From Sulfopaludibacter sp963835555 (GTDB lineage: Bacteria; Acidobacteriota; Terriglobia; Bryobacterales; Bryobacteraceae): DNA of 64,000 nt. Shown piece by piece: positions 52,012 to 60,356 of the stretch (positions within the stretch are counted from its first letter, which is position 1; each line of letters opens with the position of its first letter). A model generated the notes under the pieces. That model saw only the letters and a list, made by a program, of their open reading frames with translations. It had not been told where the DNA came from and made no database searches. The translations under genes and the position numbers were made by a program. The DNA is taken from assembly GCA_963835555.1 (NCBI GenBank), contig CAWIGC010000018.1, forward strand, positions 62,001-126,000, given 5' to 3'.

Positions 52012-52793
52012 ACTTCGACAACCTGTTAGTCACTCGGGAAGACGCCGTGACGGTGGTCACGCTCAACCGGCCCCAGCGGCGCAATGCGCTCTCGCTCGCG
52101 CTGATGCTGGAACTGCTTGCCTGCCTGGAAGAGATCGGCGGCGATTCCCACATCCGCGCCGTGATTCTGGCCGCGGCCGGCAAGGTCTTCTGCTCCGGGC
52201 ACGATCTGGCGGAAATGACCGGGCGCGATCTCACCGCGTATCGCCGGATCTTCGACGTGTGCAGCCAGCTTATGTTAAAGATACAGGCCATCCCGCAGCC
52301 GGTCATCGCCGAAGTCCAGGGCCTCGCCACCGCCGCCGGATGCCAGTTGGTAGCGGCTTGCGACCTGGCCGTCGCCTCGGAAGACGCCGCCTTCGCCACG
52401 CCCGGCGTGAAGATCGGGCTGTTTTGCACCACCCCCATGGTGGCCCTGACGCGCGCCATCGGCCGCAAGAGGGCCCTGCAAATGCTGCTTACCGGCGAAA
52501 TCGTGCCGGCCCGCACGGCAGCGGAATGGGGCTTGGTCAATCAGGTGGCGCCGGCGTCCGGCCTGCAAGCGGCCACCCGCCAACTGGCCGCCAAAGTCGC
52601 CGAGGCCAGTGGCGTAGTCGTTTCCATCGGCAAACAGGCCTTCTACACGCAAATCGATCTCGATCAGCCCAAGGCCTACGCCTACGCCAAAGAAGTCATG
52701 TCCCTGAACGCCCTGGCCCCCGACGCCCAGGAAGGCGTCAGTGCCTTCCTGGAAAAACGCCGGCCCTGCTGGAAAGATCCATCGGCCGGCTGA
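52008..52793 (+). CDS. enoyl-CoA hydratase/isomerase-family protein, ECHDC3-like
   Basis: This 261-aa crotonase-fold protein has the oxyanion-hole segments KVFCSGHDLAEM and GLATAAGCQLVAACD. Both glutamates used by classical hydratases are replaced: the E of GGGCE is Q here (AAGCQ) and the E of the PE-I/V segment is G (TPGVKIGLF). This pattern and GLFCTTPMVALTRAIGRKRA match the ECHDC3-like subgroup, whose reaction is not settled. It is coupled by a 4-base overlap to the acyl-CoA synthetase. Confidence 0.8.
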   Translation: MNFDNLLVTREDAVTVVTLNRPQRRNALSLALMLELLACLEEIGGDSHIRAVILAAAGKVFCSGHDLAEMTGRDLTAYRRIFDVCSQLMLKIQAIPQPVIAEVQGLATAAGCQLVAACDLAVASEDAAFATPGVKIGLFCTTPMVALTRAIGRKRALQMLLTGEIVPARTAAEWGLVNQVAPASGLQAATRQLAAKVAEASGVVVSIGKQAFYTQIDLDQPKAYAYAKEVMSLNALAPDAQEGVSAFLEKRRPCWKDPSAG

Positions 52794-52798
52794 GCGAA

Positions 52799-54418
52799 CT
52801 ATTTGGCGGGTCGAACGGTCGGGTACTTGATCCCTAGCTGCTCCAGATACGTATCATACTTAGTGGGGTCGTAGTACAGCGCCTTCATGCGCGGCCGGTA
52901 CTCCTCCATGATTTTGGTATTCAGCCAGATAGCGGGCTTATCGCCGTCGCGGATGAAGCTTTTGTATTTCGTGTCCTTCGTCTGCACGTTATTGAAGTAA
53001 TCCCAGGCATTCTTGACCAGCTCGGGGTGCAGCAGGATATCCAGCATCGTCATAGCCTGCACCTTAGCTCCCGCGACGACGCCTTTGTGGGCGATCGGCG
53101 TGGCCATGGCGACTCCGTTCGCCCAGTTGTGTCCGGGACCGCCGGGGATGTTGGCGGGATAGCGCAAAGTTACCGTGGGGACGGCCCAGGAAACGTCGCC
53201 GATATCGTCGGAGCCGCCGCCGGTGGGCTGTTGCGCGCCGAAGTCGCCTTCGCCCGCGTTAGGGTCGGGTGTGCGCGGGGCGCGCATTTCCGGGATGCGC
53301 GAAGCCAGACCCTGCACCCTGACTTTCAGTTCGGCCTGCAGCCCTTTCGCCAGAGTCTCGTCGTCTTCCGTCCACTTGGGCAGGCCAACTTTCTTAATGT
53401 TTGCATTCATGGCTTCGGCAATGGGCCGGTTGAAATAGCCGGGCCAGGCGCTGCCCAGCAGACGCGAGGTGTAAGTGGTGTCGGTCATCAAGGTCGCGGC
53501 TTTCGCCATGTTATCGCCGATGCGCCACATGTCCATGATGTGGTCATAATCCGCCTCGCGGAAGTAATACCAGACGCTGGCATTGGGTGGAACCACGTTG
53601 GGCTGATCGCCGCCATTGGTGATCACATAATGAGAGCGCTGCGCCAGGCGAAGGTGCTCGCGGCGGAAATTCCAGCCCACGTCCATCAGTTCGACGGCAT
53701 CGAGCGCGCTCCTGCCGCGCCAGGGTGCGCCCGCCGCGTGCGCGCTCTCGCCCTTGAACATGTATTCCACCGAGACCAGACCGTTCTGATTCATGACCGG
53801 TCCCCAGGAGACGCCGAAATTGTTGGCCACGTGGCAAAACAGAACCACGTCCACGTCCTTGAACATGCCCGCCTTCACGTACCACGACTTGGTGCCTACC
53901 TCTTCTTCCGCCACGCCCGGCCACAGCCGGATAGTGCCCTGCAAGTGCTCGCGCTCCATGACTTTCTTCACTGCCAGGGCGGCGACGATGTTCAGCGGCA
54001 CGCCGGAATTGTGGCCTTCGCCGTGCCCCGGCGCGCCTTCGATGAGGGGCTCGTGCCATCCCACGCCGGGCTTCTGGGAGGCCTGCGGGATATCGTCGAT
54101 ATCGGAGCCCAGGGAAATCACCGGCTTGCCCGATCCCCAGGACGCCACCCACGCGGTGGGAATTCCGGCGATTCCACGTTCGATGTGGAACCCTTCTTTT
54201 TCTAAAACGCCGGTGAGGTATTTGGTGGTTTCAAATTCCTGGAAACCCAGCTCCCCAAAACTGAAAACGCTGTCTACCATCACCTGCGCCTGCTTCTTCA
54301 TGGCATCGATCTGGCCGGTCAGGTCGGCCTTCATCGAGGCTTCTTTTTCGGGACTCACTTTCGGCTGCGCCAGGGCGCACACCGCGATCAACAGCAAAGA
54401 GGGTGCAAGCTTCCGCAT
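52799..54418 (-). CDS. exported M20-family amidohydrolase (AbgB-like)
   Basis: This enzyme of about 539 aa has a signal peptide (MRKLAPSLLLIAVCALAQPK). Metal-site regions of M20 peptidases are present: SLGSDIDDIP, APGHGEGHNSG and AEEEVGTKSW. A dimerisation domain follows (SAHAAGAPWRGRSALDAVEL), then QPNVVPPNASVWYYFR and a C-terminal GPGHNWANG with a final metal histidine. It resembles p-aminobenzoyl-glutamate hydrolase subunit B and related amidohydrolases. The reading frame is open much further upstream, but the signal peptide fixes the start at ATG 54418. It is divergent from the thioesterase. Confidence 0.83.
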   Translation of the reverse strand: MRKLAPSLLLIAVCALAQPKVSPEKEASMKADLTGQIDAMKKQAQVMVDSVFSFGELGFQEFETTKYLTGVLEKEGFHIERGIAGIPTAWVASWGSGKPVISLGSDIDDIPQASQKPGVGWHEPLIEGAPGHGEGHNSGVPLNIVAALAVKKVMEREHLQGTIRLWPGVAEEEVGTKSWYVKAGMFKDVDVVLFCHVANNFGVSWGPVMNQNGLVSVEYMFKGESAHAAGAPWRGRSALDAVELMDVGWNFRREHLRLAQRSHYVITNGGDQPNVVPPNASVWYYFREADYDHIMDMWRIGDNMAKAATLMTDTTYTSRLLGSAWPGYFNRPIAEAMNANIKKVGLPKWTEDDETLAKGLQAELKVRVQGLASRIPEMRAPRTPDPNAGEGDFGAQQPTGGGSDDIGDVSWAVPTVTLRYPANIPGGPGHNWANGVAMATPIAHKGVVAGAKVQAMTMLDILLHPELVKNAWDYFNNVQTKDTKYKSFIRDGDKPAIWLNTKIMEEYRPRMKALYYDPTKYDTYLEQLGIKYPTVRPAK

Positions 54419-54466
54419 ATAGGAAACAAGTTTAATCCGAAAGGGCGATAAGATGCAGAACAAGGT

Positions 54467-54967
54467 ATGAAGCCACCCCAAATTCCCCTGGACAGGATTC
54501 TGACGCTGGAGCCGCCGTGTCTGCGCATCACCGTGCCGGACGCGTGGCGCGACGACAACGGTCACATGAACGTGCGCTGGTACGTCGCCATTTTCGACGA
54601 TGCCAGCGACGTGCTGCACGCCGATATGGGACTCACCCCGGAGTATCACCGGCAGCATGGCAGCGGCACCTTCGACCTGGAGCACCACGTGCAATATCTG
54701 AGCGAAGTGATGCCCGGCGAGCGGGTAGCGGTCTACGTCCGCTATATCGCCTGGTCCGCCAGGCGTTTCCAGTACGTGATGTTTCTGGTGAATGAAACGC
54801 GCGGCAAACTCGCCGCCACTTTGGAGTGCCTGAATGCCTTCGCGGACCTGCGCGTACGGCGGACCGCGCCATGGCCGGAGGTGGCGGCCGCACGGATCGC
54901 CGCGGGCGTGGAAGCCTCCGGCAAACTGGACTGGGAGCCACCTTTGTGCGGCGCCATCCACGCATAG
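54467..54967 (+). CDS. hot-dog-fold acyl-CoA thioesterase
   Basis: This 166-aa protein has a 4HBT-type N-terminal motif, DAWRDDNGHMNVRWYVAIFD, in which the acidic residues and HMN contact the thioester. LEHHVQYLSEVMPGERVAVY is the strand carrying substrate contacts. It hydrolyses acyl-CoA or acyl-carrier esters; partners may be the acyl-CoA synthetase and crotonase just upstream. AAGG precedes the ATG. It ends 27 bases before the GGT gene. Confidence 0.8.
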   Translation: MKPPQIPLDRILTLEPPCLRITVPDAWRDDNGHMNVRWYVAIFDDASDVLHADMGLTPEYHRQHGSGTFDLEHHVQYLSEVMPGERVAVYVRYIAWSARRFQYVMFLVNETRGKLAATLECLNAFADLRVRRTAPWPEVAAARIAAGVEASGKLDWEPPLCGAIHA

Positions 54968-54994
54968 GAACGGAACTGATATGATGGCGATTTC

Positions 54995-56671
54995 ATGCGC
55001 GCCCTGGTTCTGGTACCCCTGTTCATGTTGCCGACCCTGACCCATGCCCAGGACCGTTCGCAAGCGCGGTCGATGACCATCACGGACCGCGGAATCGTGG
55101 CCACCAGCCAGACCCTGGCCTCGCAGGCCGGAGCCCAGGTGCTGGCGCGCGGCGGGTCGGCCATGGATGCCGCCATTGCGGCCAACGCCGTGCTCGGCGT
55201 GGTGGAACCGGAGAGCTGCGGCATGGGCGGCGACCTGTTCGCCATCTACTGGGACGCCAAAACCGGCAAGCTGACGGCCATCAACGCCAGCGGCTGGGCG
55301 CCTACCGGGCTGACCATCGATTTCCTGAAGGGACTGGGCGACAAAGAGATGCCGCAGGAGGGCATCCATTCCGTCACCGTGCCCGGCTGTGTGAACGGAT
55401 GGTCGAACCTGCATCGGAAATTCGGCAAGCTGCCCTGGAGCGACCTGTTCCAGCCCGCCATCTATTTCGCCGAGCACGGCTACCCCGTCACCGAAATGAT
55501 CGGCGAGGCCTGGAAGATGGAGGAGGCCAAACTCAGTCGCGATACCAATGCCCGGACCGTCCTGCTGCGGCAGGGCAAGGCGCCGGCGATCGGCGAGGTC
55601 TTCCGGAATCCGCAGATGGCGTCGGCGCTACGTCTTCTGGCCGGGCAGGGCGCTGCGGCGTTTTACAAAGGCGCCATCGCCCAGGCGATCCTCAAAACCA
55701 GCCGGCGCTTGGGCGGCAAGATGACCGCCGCCGACCTCAGCGAGTTCGAATCGGAATGGGTGCAGCCGCTTTCCACCGAATATCACGGCTGGAAGGTCTT
55801 CGAACTGCCCCCGAGCGGCCAGGGCATCGCCGCCCTGCAGATGCTCAACATTCTCTCGCTCTTCCCGCTGTCCAGTTACCCGCCGCGCGGCGTGGAGGAA
55901 TTGCATACGCAGATCGAAGCCCAGAAACTGGCGTATGCCGATCTGCACCGGTACGTGGCGGACATGCGATTCGCCCAGGTGCCGGTGGCGGGGATGCTTT
56001 CCATGGAGTACGCCCGGGAGCGCGCGCGGCGGATCGATCCCAACCGGGCCAACTGCGAGGACGTGCCCGGCAGTCCCGCGACCATGGCGGGCGATACGAT
56101 TTACCTTTCGGTAGTGGACCGCGAGGGGAACATCGTGTCGCTGATCCAGAGCCTGTACCAGCATTTCGGATCCGGCGTCGTGGTGGACGATTATGGCTTC
56201 GCGCTGCAGAATCGCGGCGGGCTGTTCGAAATGGACCCGGCGCATCCCAACGCGTTAGTGCCCCGGAAGCGGCCGTTCCACACCATCATTCCGGCCTTCA
56301 TGGAAAAGGGCGATGTGCATATCGGGTTCGGGATTATGGGCGGCCTGAACCAGGCACAGGCGCATGCTCAGTTCGTTTCGAACCTGGTGGACCACGGCAT
56401 GAACATTCAGATGGCTCTCGAAGCGCCGCGCTTCACGCGCAAGGTATTCGGCGGCTGCGAGGTGCTGCTGGAGAATCGCATTCCACCGGCGGTGCGCGAC
56501 GCGCTCGCGGCCAAGGGCCATCAGATCAAACTGCAAGGCGATTTCTCGAGCGAGATGGGCGGCGGCCAGGTGGTGGTGCACAATACCGCCACGGGCGTGA
56601 ATTGGGGCGCATCGTCGCCGCGCAAGGACGGCGCCGCCATTCCCGAGCCGCACCCGTATTTCGGGAAATAG
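54995..56671 (+). CDS. gamma-glutamyltransferase family protein
   Basis: This 558-aa exported Ntn hydrolase has a signal peptide (MRALVLVPLFMLPTLTHAQD). QAGAQVLARGGSAMDAAIAA, CGMGGDLFAIYWDAKTG and SVTVPGCVNGWSNLHRKFGK are typical of GGT. The catalytic threonine is in MAGDTIYLSVVDREGN (about residue 368), followed by GSGVVVDDYGFALQNRG and FGIMGGLNQAQAHAQFVSNL. It is diverged from the GGT at 43222. TGATATGAT lies nine bases before the ATG. Glutathione or gamma-glutamyl peptide breakdown is the default expectation. Confidence 0.88.
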   Translation: MRALVLVPLFMLPTLTHAQDRSQARSMTITDRGIVATSQTLASQAGAQVLARGGSAMDAAIAANAVLGVVEPESCGMGGDLFAIYWDAKTGKLTAINASGWAPTGLTIDFLKGLGDKEMPQEGIHSVTVPGCVNGWSNLHRKFGKLPWSDLFQPAIYFAEHGYPVTEMIGEAWKMEEAKLSRDTNARTVLLRQGKAPAIGEVFRNPQMASALRLLAGQGAAAFYKGAIAQAILKTSRRLGGKMTAADLSEFESEWVQPLSTEYHGWKVFELPPSGQGIAALQMLNILSLFPLSSYPPRGVEELHTQIEAQKLAYADLHRYVADMRFAQVPVAGMLSMEYARERARRIDPNRANCEDVPGSPATMAGDTIYLSVVDREGNIVSLIQSLYQHFGSGVVVDDYGFALQNRGGLFEMDPAHPNALVPRKRPFHTIIPAFMEKGDVHIGFGIMGGLNQAQAHAQFVSNLVDHGMNIQMALEAPRFTRKVFGGCEVLLENRIPPAVRDALAAKGHQIKLQGDFSSEMGGGQVVVHNTATGVNWGASSPRKDGAAIPEPHPYFGK

Positions 56672-56674
56672 CGA

Positions 56675-58660
56675 TTACCAGTTGGACTTGATGAACTCAT
56701 CGAGGGATATCACCCTGAGCTTGCCGGATCGAGGAGCGGGATCCACCTGGGCGCTGATAGGATCGATGAGGAAGGTCTTGGCCCGCGAAGCCGACAGCAG
56801 TTTCGGCAGGTCGGCGACTCCCAGTTGGCCGAACGCCGAGTAGGCGTACGAAATGGCTTGGTCCCCCGCCGCAGTTGCAAGGAGGTTTCCGTCGAGCAAT
56901 TGCCGCAGACTCGTCAGTCCGCCGCGCACCACGGCCAAGTCAAGATGGTCGTCCGAGAGAGATAGCCCAAGAAGGTAAGCCACTACGAGCGAAGCATTCG
57001 GGCCGCGCGCATAGATAGCGAACGGGCGGTCGGAGGATGTTTCAAGCGCGTCAAGCAGGTAGCGTATATCCCATGCCTGGTCTAAGACGAAGTTGTCTCC
57101 CAAGAGTACGCTGGCAGTGAACGCCCAGCCGGGCTTCCGGATCTTCAGCTCTCCGAACCCACGCGGGTCTGCCTCGATAATCCACCAATCCCGCCGTAAC
57201 GCCTCGGTAACGATGGGATCCGAAGCGAATGTTTCCTTGTCGAGATCATCGATCGCTATCAGGGTTCCCGCGCGCCTTGCGCCGGCATACGGGCTGGGGC
57301 CGCCTGGAAGAAGAGCGGTTATGGGAATCGCAATGCCCCGTTCGGTTGTAATGTTCTGGCGCGAAATGGCGAACTCGCCGAGCCTGTAGCTTGCTTCGCC
57401 CCTTTCAGGGGCCGTCCCCAATACGTCTTCGGGTATTCCATTGCCTGGCGCCGGGATCCCCGCGGCTACCCTGCTGATAGTTTCGGAAATTCCTGGCCCC
57501 GCCGAGGCATGGTAATCGGTTGGCAAGCACCGTTGTTCGGGTGCGGTTGGCGGCAGTGTTCGCGTATCAGGTTCGGAAACCGGCGCACCGTCTCCACGAT
57601 TCATTAGGGCGCGAAGAAAGAAGCCATATGCCGCGCGCCGCCGCATCGCGGTATAGCCCGAAGATTCCGATTCGAGTTGGCGAATCTGGTCCGAAGCTGC
57701 GAAACTGCCGTAGATTGTCCGGCCGTATTCATAAATCTGCTGTGGATCGGCGCTCATCATCATCAGCAGGGGCCGCGGGGCCATCATTGCTACCAACTCC
57801 TGTATGTTGGCGTATTTCAGAATCCCGGGAATAACTTCGCGCTCGTCCCAACCGTCCCTATCCGGAGCGCGCGTCTCCCGGATCCGGTCAAAGAAATCGA
57901 ATGTGTCGTCCACAGGAGCAACGGCTGCAAGGCGCTGGTCCAGAGCCGCAGTGATCCAGGTGTTAAAGCCTCCGCCGTCGGTGCCCGTCATACCGAGTCG
58001 GGCACCGTCCACATCCTTGCGAGATCGCAAATACTCCAGGGCGCACTGCGTTTCGTATTCGATGATCCCCGGATAAGACAGGCCGGCCAGCAACAATTCG
58101 GGGTGATGCAGGTCACTTTCGAACGCCCGCTCTCCCACTCCGATGGGATCGGCTGCCAGTACGATGAAACCGAATCGCGCCATGTTGATACAGAACGCTT
58201 GTGTCTCAGGTAGAGCCTTTCCTTCGTTCCGGGAATAGCCGACTGCGAACAGCACAGCCGGTGCCGGCGCCGTGAGACCGTCGGGAACATACAAATGGGC
58301 CGGTACGATGACATCCGGCAGACTTTGAAAGACAACCTTTTCAACGTGATAACCCTGGCCTTGGATCGTTCCCGTGGTGGCGGATCGCAGTTGCGGAGGC
58401 CAGGGTAGAAGGCGAGATCCCAGGGATTCGGTAAGGTGCCTTCGAAGTTCCAGGCTTGCGCTCTCTATGTCCTGCCGCCGGGCTGGGTGCTGCAGACGAT
58501 CCCGAACCACTCGGGCGCGCTCTTCCAGGGCATCCAGTACGGCATCCGGCTTGAGAGGCGGCCTGCGAGCGACCTGAGTTGCCACATCGGAAATGGAATC
58601 CTGTCCATGGATAGGCGCCCAGCCGATTGCACATATCCCGAGGATGGTAAACAATCGCAT
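56675..58660 (-). CDS. secreted alpha/beta-hydrolase, acetylxylan-esterase-like, with Asp at nucleophile elbow
   Basis: This 661-aa protein has a signal peptide (MRLFTILGICAIGWAPIHGQ). An alpha/beta-hydrolase domain spans about 110-350: VPAHLYVPDGLTAPAPAVLF, VLAADPIGVGERAFESDLHH, the elbow RLGMTGTDGGGFNTWITAAL, and MMAPRPLLMMMSAD. A second, weaker alpha/beta domain follows (GTLIAIDDLDKETFASDPIV onward). In related proteins the elbow is GxSGGG; here aspartate replaces serine, so either the mechanism uses Asp or the site is inactive. The gene lies 18 bases after a TIGR03435 gene and probably shares its transcript. Confidence 0.65.
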   Translation of the reverse strand: MRLFTILGICAIGWAPIHGQDSISDVATQVARRPPLKPDAVLDALEERARVVRDRLQHPARRQDIESASLELRRHLTESLGSRLLPWPPQLRSATTGTIQGQGYHVEKVVFQSLPDVIVPAHLYVPDGLTAPAPAVLFAVGYSRNEGKALPETQAFCINMARFGFIVLAADPIGVGERAFESDLHHPELLLAGLSYPGIIEYETQCALEYLRSRKDVDGARLGMTGTDGGGFNTWITAALDQRLAAVAPVDDTFDFFDRIRETRAPDRDGWDEREVIPGILKYANIQELVAMMAPRPLLMMMSADPQQIYEYGRTIYGSFAASDQIRQLESESSGYTAMRRRAAYGFFLRALMNRGDGAPVSEPDTRTLPPTAPEQRCLPTDYHASAGPGISETISRVAAGIPAPGNGIPEDVLGTAPERGEASYRLGEFAISRQNITTERGIAIPITALLPGGPSPYAGARRAGTLIAIDDLDKETFASDPIVTEALRRDWWIIEADPRGFGELKIRKPGWAFTASVLLGDNFVLDQAWDIRYLLDALETSSDRPFAIYARGPNASLVVAYLLGLSLSDDHLDLAVVRGGLTSLRQLLDGNLLATAAGDQAISYAYSAFGQLGVADLPKLLSASRAKTFLIDPISAQVDPAPRSGKLRVISLDEFIKSNW

Positions 58661-58678
58661 AAATTTGTCGCAGGAAGT

Positions 58679-59482
58679 TCAGTTTGCAGTTGGTATCCGT
58701 TCGGCGTGATCGACAATGATGGTATCCATCGGGATCGTTCGCCCTTGCAGGGTGAGGCCTAACTGCCTTTGAAGAGCGGAAACGATTCCGGCCGAATTAT
58801 CAGAAACGCCAGTGTCTTGCTGTACTTCAACCGGTAGCCAGTCCAACGTGAGATCAAAGACGCCGGTCAACCCGGTCAGGTCCACTACGGGGCGATCCAT
58901 TCTGCCCGCTAGAGTAGCCTCCAGAAGATCGTGGACGGATACCCTTCTGGCATCCAGATGTCCCGCTTCCAAGTGAATTGCCGGACCCGGTTGAGTGTTG
59001 CCGCTGGAAACTCCGGGAGGTGAGTCCCCGGTGCGCCCATGCGCGGATTCCTTGAGTTTGTGCCCACTCCTGGCGATCCCCACCGCATAGACTGCGTATT
59101 CTTTGGGGACGTGGTGAATCGCCATCTTGAACCGGCTCGCCAAAAGGTTCTGGAGCATGAGCGAGAATTGTTCTTTCGTCGTGTTCGGATTCAGTTTCGC
59201 GGTAATGTCAAACCTCTCGGTACTGAGCCAGTCGGGCGCCTGAATCTGGTCCCCTCGGACTCCGTATGCCTGAACGAGAACCATTTTCAGAGTCACATTC
59301 GAGTAGTCGATTCTGCCCGGGTCGCCTCTTCCCGGACCGCCGCGCATCATCACCCGGATACCGCCGCGACCCTCTGGGGGTGACGGTTTCACCGACGCCA
59401 CTTCGAATTCGCCCGCTGACTGGTTCGAAAGAGCGCAGCCCGGAAGAAACAGCATGAGAACCAGAACTCGGAATCGGACCAT
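58679..59482 (-). CDS. TIGR03435-family soil-associated secreted protein
   Basis: This protein of about 267 aa starts at MVRFRVLVLMLFLPGCALSN, with an AGAGGAG ribosome binding site and a lipoprotein-like cysteine (LPGC). Family blocks are GEFEVASVKPSPPEGRGGIR, YSNVTLKMVLVQAYGVRGDQ, LMLQNLLASRFKMAIHHVPK and VVDLTGLTGVFDLTLDWLPV, with the end LGLTLQGRTIPMDTIIVDHA. This is the second member in the window (see 41869). Its function is unknown. It is followed by the alpha/beta-hydrolase gene. Confidence 0.87.
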   Translation of the reverse strand: MVRFRVLVLMLFLPGCALSNQSAGEFEVASVKPSPPEGRGGIRVMMRGGPGRGDPGRIDYSNVTLKMVLVQAYGVRGDQIQAPDWLSTERFDITAKLNPNTTKEQFSLMLQNLLASRFKMAIHHVPKEYAVYAVGIARSGHKLKESAHGRTGDSPPGVSSGNTQPGPAIHLEAGHLDARRVSVHDLLEATLAGRMDRPVVDLTGLTGVFDLTLDWLPVEVQQDTGVSDNSAGIVSALQRQLGLTLQGRTIPMDTIIVDHAERIPTAN

Positions 59483-59593
59483 CCAAGCGCTCCTCTGCAA
59501 TTGGCTTGGGATAACCGGTAACAAGGGAGCCTCCTACCTTATGACGCTATTGCGGCCGCAAACCGTTGACCCTTTCTTTGTCCGGAGAGGACG

Positions 59594-60040
59594 CTAGAGA
59601 AGAGCGTCCAATACCAGCGTTTCGAACCGATCCACCCGCCGAAAGACGGCATCGTTCGTGACCAGGCCCGTGGCCTGCGCGCGAACCGCCGTCGCCGCTT
59701 GCAGCGCGTCGGGCGTCCGAAGCCTGTGCGCCGCGCGTAATTTCGCCGCCATGCCGGCAATCTCCAGGTCTGCCGGCACCCACTGCAGATTCGGGAAGGT
59801 CGAAAGCAAGCCGTAGAATCGATTCACACGGTCCTCGCTGGAATCCCTGTAGGGTTGGACCAGCAATTCCGTCATGGTGATTGTGGAGGTGACGGCCATG
59901 TGACCGGCTCGCGCGATCCATCCGAATACCGGATCGGTAAGGGAGGCGTACCTTGGATTTGCCTCGAGTTGATAGATAAACACGGAGGTGTCGAGCGCAA
60001 TGCGACGGTGACGCCGTAGAAATGCGGGGAGACTCGTCAC
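59594..60040 (-). CDS. PIN-domain toxin, VapC-like
   Basis: This 148-aa PIN-domain ribonuclease has the acidic site residues in IALDTSVFIYQLE (D17), TMTELLVQPY (Glu), RTPDALQAATA (Asp) and LVTNDAVF (Asp), all present. It would cleave RNA unless bound by the antitoxin. The start overlaps the antitoxin stop by four bases, the usual vapBC order. Confidence 0.82.
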   Translation of the reverse strand: MTSLPAFLRRHRRIALDTSVFIYQLEANPRYASLTDPVFGWIARAGHMAVTSTITMTELLVQPYRDSSEDRVNRFYGLLSTFPNLQWVPADLEIAGMAAKLRAAHRLRTPDALQAATAVRAQATGLVTNDAVFRRVDRFETLVLDALL

Positions 60041-60258
60041 TCCCAGCTTCTTCGTTCCTTCCGCAGATAGTCGCCGGGATAGGTATCCTCCGCAAGCCCG
60101 CGGATCGCTGCCGGGTAATCGCGCGGCTTCTGCAACACAATCACCTTGTCTCCCCGGGTGATTACAAGCAGTTTGTCGCCGGCTTTCAAACCCAGAGCTT
60201 TGCGCGCCTCCTGCGGGATCACGATCTGATTTTTGGACGAGACAGTAACTTCCGCCAT
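60037..60258 (-). CDS. AbrB/MazE-type antitoxin, VapB-like
   Basis: This 73-aa protein is a swapped-hairpin AbrB domain (AEVTVSSKNQIVIPQEARKA, LGLKAGDKLLVITRGDKVIV) followed by a short acidic-basic tail that would block the VapC active site. The start at ATG 60258 is chosen because the AbrB fold begins there. It forms an operon with the PIN-domain toxin and likely autorepresses it. Confidence 0.82.
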   Translation of the reverse strand: MAEVTVSSKNQIVIPQEARKALGLKAGDKLLVITRGDKVIVLQKPRDYPAAIRGLAEDTYPGDYLRKERRSWE

Positions 60259-60356
60259 CGCTTTACATATTAGCAGAAAGTAAAGGAGTGCTTTCCGGTC
60301 CGAACCGGCATGGCGTCGCTTGCGTGGCCCGCACGGGAAGTGGTACCAACTCAAGT

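Noticed and set aside
54419..55477. Long upstream extension of the M20 hydrolase frame
   Set aside because: It precedes the signal peptide and lies antisense to the thioesterase and GGT genes; the real start is at 54418.
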